This document shows, in pieces, positions 5,157 to 8,934 of a stretch of DNA of 8,934 bases (its first letter is position 1; every line of letters begins with the position of its first letter). Position numbers and translations under genes: made by a program. The notes beneath the pieces were generated by a model that was not told where the DNA came from, ran no database searches, and worked only from the letters and a program-made list of their open reading frames with translations. The DNA is from Euryarchaeota archaeon UBA33 (GTDB lineage: Archaea; Thermoplasmatota; E2; DHVEG-1), in NCBI GenBank assembly GCA_002506745.1, contig DAYE01000014.1, forward strand, positions 1 to 8,934, written 5' to 3'.

Positions 5157-5597
5157 ATGAAACGATTACTTGTCGCCTATGATGGATCAGAAGCATCTAA
5201 TAAAGCAATTGACGTAGCAGTCCAATGTTCAACACCTGATGATGAGCTTGTGCTCCTCACGGTGATTCCTGCCGCCTTAGTTGAATCGACATTTACAAAC
5301 ATGCTGCTACCAACTATTGATCTCAGCACGGTGGTGACCCCTGGGACTTTTAAAGAAAAAGCCATGGAGAACCTTGGCAAACTCGCAAAAGAACTTGAAG
5401 GTAAAATCGGGAAAGTGGATGTCGCTGTTGAGGCTGGCGACCCTGCTGATGAAATCCTGCTTGTGGCAAAAAAATACGATAGTGACATTATTCTCATTGG
5501 GTATAAAGGATATGGGAAAGAGGGAAGGTTTTTACTGGGCAGTGTCACAGATAAAGTAGTACGACACGCGAGCAGATCCGTACTTGTCGTACGGTAA
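5157..5597 (+). CDS. Universal stress protein A family, ATP-binding type
   Basis: The 146-residue product is a single UspA domain. It opens with KRLLVAYDGSEASNKAIDVAV, the first strand and nucleotide-contacting Asp, and includes GDPADEILLVAKKYDSDIILIG. Its end contains G-x2-G-x9-G-S (GYKG, then GS within LLGSVTDKVVRHA), the ATP-phosphate binding loop, followed by the final strand RSVLVVR. Such small cytoplasmic proteins dimerise and bind ATP; their cellular role in archaea is mostly unclear. It sits 15 bases ahead of coaBC and may be cotranscribed with it and pantoate kinase. GTGGTG before the ATG is at best a weak ribosome binding site. An AT-rich TTATTA near 5130-5135 could be part of a promoter, which would leave little leader. 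Confidence 0.95.
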   Translation: MKRLLVAYDGSEASNKAIDVAVQCSTPDDELVLLTVIPAALVESTFTNMLLPTIDLSTVVTPGTFKEKAMENLGKLAKELEGKIGKVDVAVEAGDPADEILLVAKKYDSDIILIGYKGYGKEGRFLLGSVTDKVVRHASRSVLVVR

Positions 5598-5612
5598 AAG
5601 AATAGTGATGAA

Positions 5613-6809
5613 ATGCATCCTGCAAAGGAATTACGCGGGAAGAAAACAAACAAACTTCTCCACAAACGCATTGTTCTTGGGATAACTGGGAGTATCGCGG
5701 CAGTCGAATGTGTAAAACTCGCACGGGAGCTCATCCGTCATGGCGCAACCGTATATCCTATGATGACGCCGTCGGCAACTCGCATTATTCATCCAGATGC
5801 CATTGAATTTGCCACGGGGTATAAACCTGTTATTCAGTTATCTGGTCAGACAGAACATGTCTCCTGGTGTGGTTTAGTCCAAGACCCAGTGGACCTGCTT
5901 TTGATATCGCCGTGTACAGCAAACACGATTTCAAAAATCGCTCGTGGGATTGATGATACATCAGTGACCACCTGTGCGACCACCGCAATTGGTTCTGGAG
6001 TGCCGATTCTTCTTGTTCCCGCTATGCATCTGTCGATGTACGATCATAAAATTGTTCAGAAGAATATCGAGATCTGCAAAGACCATGGGGTGTTATTTCT
6101 CGATCCGTCTATTTCTGGGCACAAAGCAAAATCTCCCGAGGTTCTAGAGATCGTCGAAACCGTGATCCGCACGATTGGCAAACAAGATTTAAAAAACAAA
6201 AAAATTTTGATTATCGGTGGTGCAACTGCGGAACCCATCGATGATATCAGAGTGCTTACGAATCGGAGCTCAGGAAAAACAGCGGTCGCATTAAGTATCG
6301 ATGCGTTCGAACGAGGAGCAGATGTCGAACTCTGGTACGGGTACGCACAGGAGCCTGTTCCTTCGTATATTACTTTTAAACGTTTCGAGACCGTCCATGA
6401 TCTTTTCGTATTAATCAAGGATAAAAGAGTGAAACAGTTCGATAGCGTGATTGTCTGTGCAGCGATTGCAAACTATATCCCAAAAAAACTGAACGGAAAA
6501 ATCCCTTCAGGAAAAGAGACTTTGACTATTGATTGTTTTCAAGCACCGGTTGTTCTTGAGACCCTGCGGTCGCAACTCCCCCATGGGGAAATCATTGCTT
6601 TTAAAACAGAAGAACAAAAGAAAAATATCAAGAGAAGAACACAACAGTTGCTTTCTGAATACCATCTTGATGGTGCCATCGGAAACACACTTGCTGGGTT
6701 TGGTGGAGAGTATAACGAGGTTCTTCTTCTCACAAAAAAAGGAAAAAGCACCTGGAAAAAAGGAAAAAAAGAAGAGCTTGCTTCTGTTATCCTCGATATG
6801 TTACGATAA
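5613..6809 (+). CDS. coaBC: CoaBC: phosphopantothenoylcysteine decarboxylase / phosphopantothenate-cysteine ligase
   Basis: This bifunctional enzyme makes 4'-phosphopantetheine from 4'-phosphopantothenate, cysteine and CTP. The N-terminal CoaC half (about 18-185) is the flavoprotein decarboxylase: GITGSIAA (23-30) binds FMN, H82 in EHVSW matches the catalytic His, and PAMHLSM (136-142) corresponds to the substrate-binding PxMNxxM motif, with His where bacteria have Asn. The bacterial flap with ACGE and its active Cys is not seen; the region reads SGHKAKSP, which I recall as the archaeal form. The C-terminal CoaB half (about 195-398) has GGATAEPIDDIRVLTNRSSG (202-221) and KIPSG with a Lys (K296) at the expected active position. 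The 398-residue length is normal. It follows the stress gene by 15 bases and precedes pantoate kinase by 15. Confidence 0.95.
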   Translation: MHPAKELRGKKTNKLLHKRIVLGITGSIAAVECVKLARELIRHGATVYPMMTPSATRIIHPDAIEFATGYKPVIQLSGQTEHVSWCGLVQDPVDLLLISPCTANTISKIARGIDDTSVTTCATTAIGSGVPILLVPAMHLSMYDHKIVQKNIEICKDHGVLFLDPSISGHKAKSPEVLEIVETVIRTIGKQDLKNKKILIIGGATAEPIDDIRVLTNRSSGKTAVALSIDAFERGADVELWYGYAQEPVPSYITFKRFETVHDLFVLIKDKRVKQFDSVIVCAAIANYIPKKLNGKIPSGKETLTIDCFQAPVVLETLRSQLPHGEIIAFKTEEQKKNIKRRTQQLLSEYHLDGAIGNTLAGFGGEYNEVLLLTKKGKSTWKKGKKEELASVILDMLR

Positions 6810-6816
6810 TCTAACC

Positions 6817-6822
6817 GGAGGT
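6817..6822 (+). promoter_or_regulatory. Ribosome binding site of pantoate kinase, unusually close
   Basis: A full GGAGGT lies only two bases before ATG 6825. The spacing is short, but the family N-terminus (MKGIAFAPGH) fits this start and no other in-frame start lies near, so the start is retained. Confidence 0.6.
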
Positions 6823-6824
6823 CT

Positions 6825-7697
6825 ATGAAGGGAATCGCTTTTGCTCCAGGGCATATTTCTGCGTTTTTTGAACCGGTGTATTCTTCCCAGAATATGGACC
6901 GATCAGGCTCGTGTGGTGCTGGAATTAGTATCTCGCTTGGTGCAATCAGCCAGGTGTTTATACAGCCTGCGTCACATCGTACAATCACCGTTCTTATTAA
7001 TGGAAAACCATCGAATGCACCAGTTACAAAATCCGCTCTGAACTATCTAATTGGCACTACCCCCTTAAGTTTAACGGTGAATACTGTCATGGATTTACCG
7101 GTGAGCCAGGGATTTGGTATGAGCGCTGCAGGAGCATTAAGCGCAGCTCTCGGTCTTGCAGATCTTCTCAATCTTCCAAGGGAAAATGCGATTAAAGCTG
7201 CGCATTACGCTGAAGTCCAGTCACATACAGGACTTGGTGATGTCATCGCAAGTAGCTTTGGTGGAATTGAGATCAGACGAAAAGCAGGTCTTCCTCCCTG
7301 GGGGATACTGGCGCATATCCCGGGAAACTATGATCTCGTGTTATGTGTCATTGGAAAAAAGATTGAGACAAAAAAGATTCTTATGAATTCAGCCAAGGTT
7401 CGCGAGATTGCATCGTACGGACGATATTGCACAAAAAAACTATTGGAGAAACCTTCACTTGAGCATCTTTTTTCTCTGGCTTGGGAGTTCACAAAAAAAA
7501 TCGATATTGCTGATAAGACAGTGCTGCAAGCAATTGAGAAAGCAAACGCACATGGCATGGCAAGCATGTGTATGTTAGGAAACTCGGTGTTTGCGGTAGG
7601 AGACACACCGGCTCTTTGTAAGGTTCTTTCCGTCTATGGAAAGGTTTTTTATTGTACCGTTGATGAGAAAGGAGCACGGGTTCTGCAAGAAAAATAA
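6825..7697 (+). CDS. Pantoate kinase, archaeal GHMP family
   Basis: Pantoate kinase phosphorylates pantoate to 4-phosphopantoate with ATP, the archaeal replacement for the bacterial pantothenate kinase route; phosphopantothenate synthetase then adds beta-alanine. The 290-residue protein shows the GHMP kinase motifs in order: APGHISAFFEP (7-17), the ATP loop GFGMSAAGALS (96-106) after LPVSQ, TGLGDV (135-140), and MLGNSVFAVG (250-259). The APGH motif and the glycine-rich GSCGAGISI (28-36) are the signature of the pantoate-kinase branch rather than mevalonate or homoserine kinase. It is preceded by a full GGAGGT. It lies 15 bases after coaBC, so the two CoA genes are very likely cotranscribed. 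Phosphopantothenate synthetase, the step between these enzymes, is not in the window. Confidence 0.92.
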   Translation: MKGIAFAPGHISAFFEPVYSSQNMDRSGSCGAGISISLGAISQVFIQPASHRTITVLINGKPSNAPVTKSALNYLIGTTPLSLTVNTVMDLPVSQGFGMSAAGALSAALGLADLLNLPRENAIKAAHYAEVQSHTGLGDVIASSFGGIEIRRKAGLPPWGILAHIPGNYDLVLCVIGKKIETKKILMNSAKVREIASYGRYCTKKLLEKPSLEHLFSLAWEFTKKIDIADKTVLQAIEKANAHGMASMCMLGNSVFAVGDTPALCKVLSVYGKVFYCTVDEKGARVLQEK

Positions 7698-7728
7698 TCG
7701 TCTCTCTTAATGGCGTTTTCGTTGTACC

Positions 7729-8640
7729 TTATTTATTTGTATAACACTTTCGGTAGCGTTCCCAGAGATTATCAGTGTAATCTTCGATTGCTTTGAGTCG
7801 TTGCTCATCCCGCTGTGGTTTGAAAAGATGGCTGAACCGTCCTTGGTATTTTATCCATTCTTCTACTGGTTTTCGTTGGATCTTTTTTTCTAAAATCAGT
7901 TTGCTTTTGCCGTTGAATGTCATCACGTCGTTTTCACATTCCCACAGGGACCAGGCGCCTGAGTCGACTGCGAGTCGTCCCATTTCCACGGTTTTATCCA
8001 TGCTGAATCGCCAGCCTGGTGGGCATGGTGCGAGAATTTCTATGTATTTCGGACCTTGTATGTTTTTTGCTTTTGTTATTTTACTTATGACGTCCTCGGG
8101 GTAGCTGATGCAGGTTTGTGCTGCGTAGGGGATATGGTGTGCAAGGATGATCTCCCCCATTTCTTTTCGAAACTCGTTTTTCCCACTGACGGTCGTTGTC
8201 GTCCATGCAGCATAGGGGGTTGCTCCGCTCCGTTGAATACCGGTGTTCGAATAGATTTGATTGTTGTAACAAATGTAAATGAAATTTGTTCTCCGTTCAA
8301 GGGCTCCGGAGAGCGCTTGAATACCGATATCATAGGTTCCTCCGTCTCCAGCCCAAGCGGCAACCGTAATGTCTGTTCGTCCCTGTTGGCGTAACGCTGC
8401 TTCGACCCCAGATGCACCTGCTGCTGCTGCCTCAAAAGCAATATTCATGACCGGGATATCAAAGGATGTATGTGGGTAGAGGCTTTCGATGACCGCAGTA
8501 CAACATGCAGGGACGACCATGATCGTCTTTTTCCCTAGAGCTTTTAACACCAGACGTAATCCGATGGTTGCTGGGCATCCCGGGCATGATGCGTTCCCTT
8601 GTAAGAGGCATTCGTCAACTGGATAATCTTTCAACGCCAT
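7729..8640 (-). CDS. porB: 2-oxoacid (pyruvate):ferredoxin oxidoreductase, beta subunit
   Basis: This subunit binds thiamine diphosphate and an iron-sulfur cluster in the enzyme that interconverts pyruvate, CoA and oxidised ferredoxin with acetyl-CoA, CO2 and reduced ferredoxin. The TPP-binding motif is seen as GDG (98-100) followed by N126-N127 and then SNTG (131-134). Cysteines C19 and C22 (CPGC), C46/C47 and C206 are the probable 4Fe-4S ligands. GIQRSGATPYAAWTTTT is typical of pyruvate and isovalerate forms. The substrate cannot be settled from sequence: pyruvate is preferred by frequency and by the PYxAWTTT segment, but 2-oxoisovalerate is possible. At 303 residues it has normal length. 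GGAGGA lies about seven bases before the ATG, and its start is three bases after the porA stop. It belongs to the canonical alpha-beta pair; gamma and delta genes would lie upstream. Confidence 0.95.
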   Translation of the reverse strand: MALKDYPVDECLLQGNASCPGCPATIGLRLVLKALGKKTIMVVPACCTAVIESLYPHTSFDIPVMNIAFEAAAAGASGVEAALRQQGRTDITVAAWAGDGGTYDIGIQALSGALERRTNFIYICYNNQIYSNTGIQRSGATPYAAWTTTTVSGKNEFRKEMGEIILAHHIPYAAQTCISYPEDVISKITKAKNIQGPKYIEILAPCPPGWRFSMDKTVEMGRLAVDSGAWSLWECENDVMTFNGKSKLILEKKIQRKPVEEWIKYQGRFSHLFKPQRDEQRLKAIEDYTDNLWERYRKCYTNK

Positions 8641-8643
8641 TTT

Positions 8644-8934
8644 CTAGTCCTCCATCCCGTACCATTCTTGTTCTGTTGCTTTTCCCTTTATCGCTTTCTG
8701 GCACATGATCTCAATGTCCTTGTAGGTTACGTCCTTTCCGCCAAGTCCTGCGATAAAACCTGTTGCTTTTGCATCTGATTGCCCGTATAACGCTGCTTTT
8801 ACTTCGTTGAAAACCGCACCTTCCAAGCCGATAGAAATATTTCGATCGATCACAATGAGGTCCGCTTGTTTCCCTAGCTTTCGGATTTCCTCTGTGGGGA
8901 ACGGTCGTATCACCCGAACGCGCGCAAGACCAAT
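8644..8934 (-). CDS. porA: 2-oxoacid (pyruvate):ferredoxin oxidoreductase, alpha subunit (3' part, truncated by window edge)
   Basis: Only the C-terminal 96 residues are inside the window; the frame runs open to the edge. It reads IGLARVRVIRPFPTEEIRKL, then VIDRNISIGLEGAVFNEVKAALYG. RPFP...VIDRN(I/L)S.G.EG is the hallmark of the C-terminal domain of PorA-type alpha subunits, which help bind CoA and form the substrate pocket. The internal GTG at 8913 is not a start, since the family's RPFP strand is continuous with upstream codons. The stop is three bases before porB, so the two are translationally linked in one operon. Confidence 0.92.
   Translation of the reverse strand: MGLARVRVIRPFPTEEIRKLGKQADLIVIDRNISIGLEGAVFNEVKAALYGQSDAKATGFIAGLGGKDVTYKDIEIMCQKAIKGKATEQEWYGMED

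Noticed and set aside
5177..5734. 185-codon open frame antisense to the universal stress gene
   Set aside because: Serine- and threonine-rich shadow of a strongly supported UspA gene and of the coaBC start; no promoter or ribosome site.
6539..6988. 149-codon minus-strand frame across the coaBC/pantoate kinase junction
   Set aside because: It covers two recognised genes and shows no family motif.
7793..8441. Several 60-118-codon frames over porB on both strands
   Set aside because: Shadows of porB, which has intact TPP and cysteine motifs along its full length.
1..8934. CRISPR array, insertion sequence or integration at tRNA-Val
   Set aside because: No spaced direct repeats, no terminal inverted repeats with transposase, no integrase gene and no second copy of the tRNA 3' end are visible. 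A genome search is needed to exclude distant att copies.

Overview
The window looks like a stretch of an ordinary archaeal chromosome, most likely euryarchaeal in the broad sense. A Thermoplasmatota-like lineage is one possibility, but I cannot fix the genus. The archaeal signature is consistent. It has a GHMP-type pantoate kinase beside a fused CoaBC, an Hjc-type Holliday junction resolvase, a membrane protein with a PGF-type archaeosortase signal, and four-subunit-type pyruvate:ferredoxin oxidoreductase genes. The tRNA-Val has no encoded CCA, TATA-like boxes sit about 25-30 bases before probable transcription starts, and T-rich terminators lack strong hairpins. Shine-Dalgarno sites (GGAGG/AGGAGG) precede several genes, so leadered translation is common here; at least hjc may be nearly leaderless.

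Layout. Bases 1-102 hold the possible tail of an unidentified gene, followed at once by tRNA-Val(CAC) and a T8 run. Next comes a convergent pair: a winged-helix regulator (+) and a 70-residue probable beta-rich protein (-). From 860 to 2060 there are two exported proteins that converge on each other: a PGF-CTERM-type anchored protein (+) and a lipobox lipoprotein (-). A helical coiled-coil protein of unknown function (+, 2182-2631) follows. A minus-strand cluster then runs from 4435 down to 2642: a CBS-pair protein with a zinc ribbon, a protein with four CBS domains, and a zinc-ribbon protein of unknown role. Its promoter region is shared, back to back, with hjc (+).

From 5157 to 7697 three plus-strand genes lie close together: a universal stress protein, coaBC and pantoate kinase. 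The last two are archaeal CoA biosynthesis steps. Phosphopantothenate synthetase, the step between them, is not in the window. The window ends with porB and the 3' part of porA on the minus strand. That enzyme uses CoA to make or consume acetyl-CoA, so the right third is centred on CoA metabolism and the middle on CBS-type energy or nucleotide sensing.

I found no phage, transposon, CRISPR array, toxin-antitoxin pair or defence island. Nothing here clearly amounts to a new system. The best leads are the CBS/zinc-ribbon cluster, the enlarged Hjc, the small uncharacterised proteins, and the CoaBC active-site variants.
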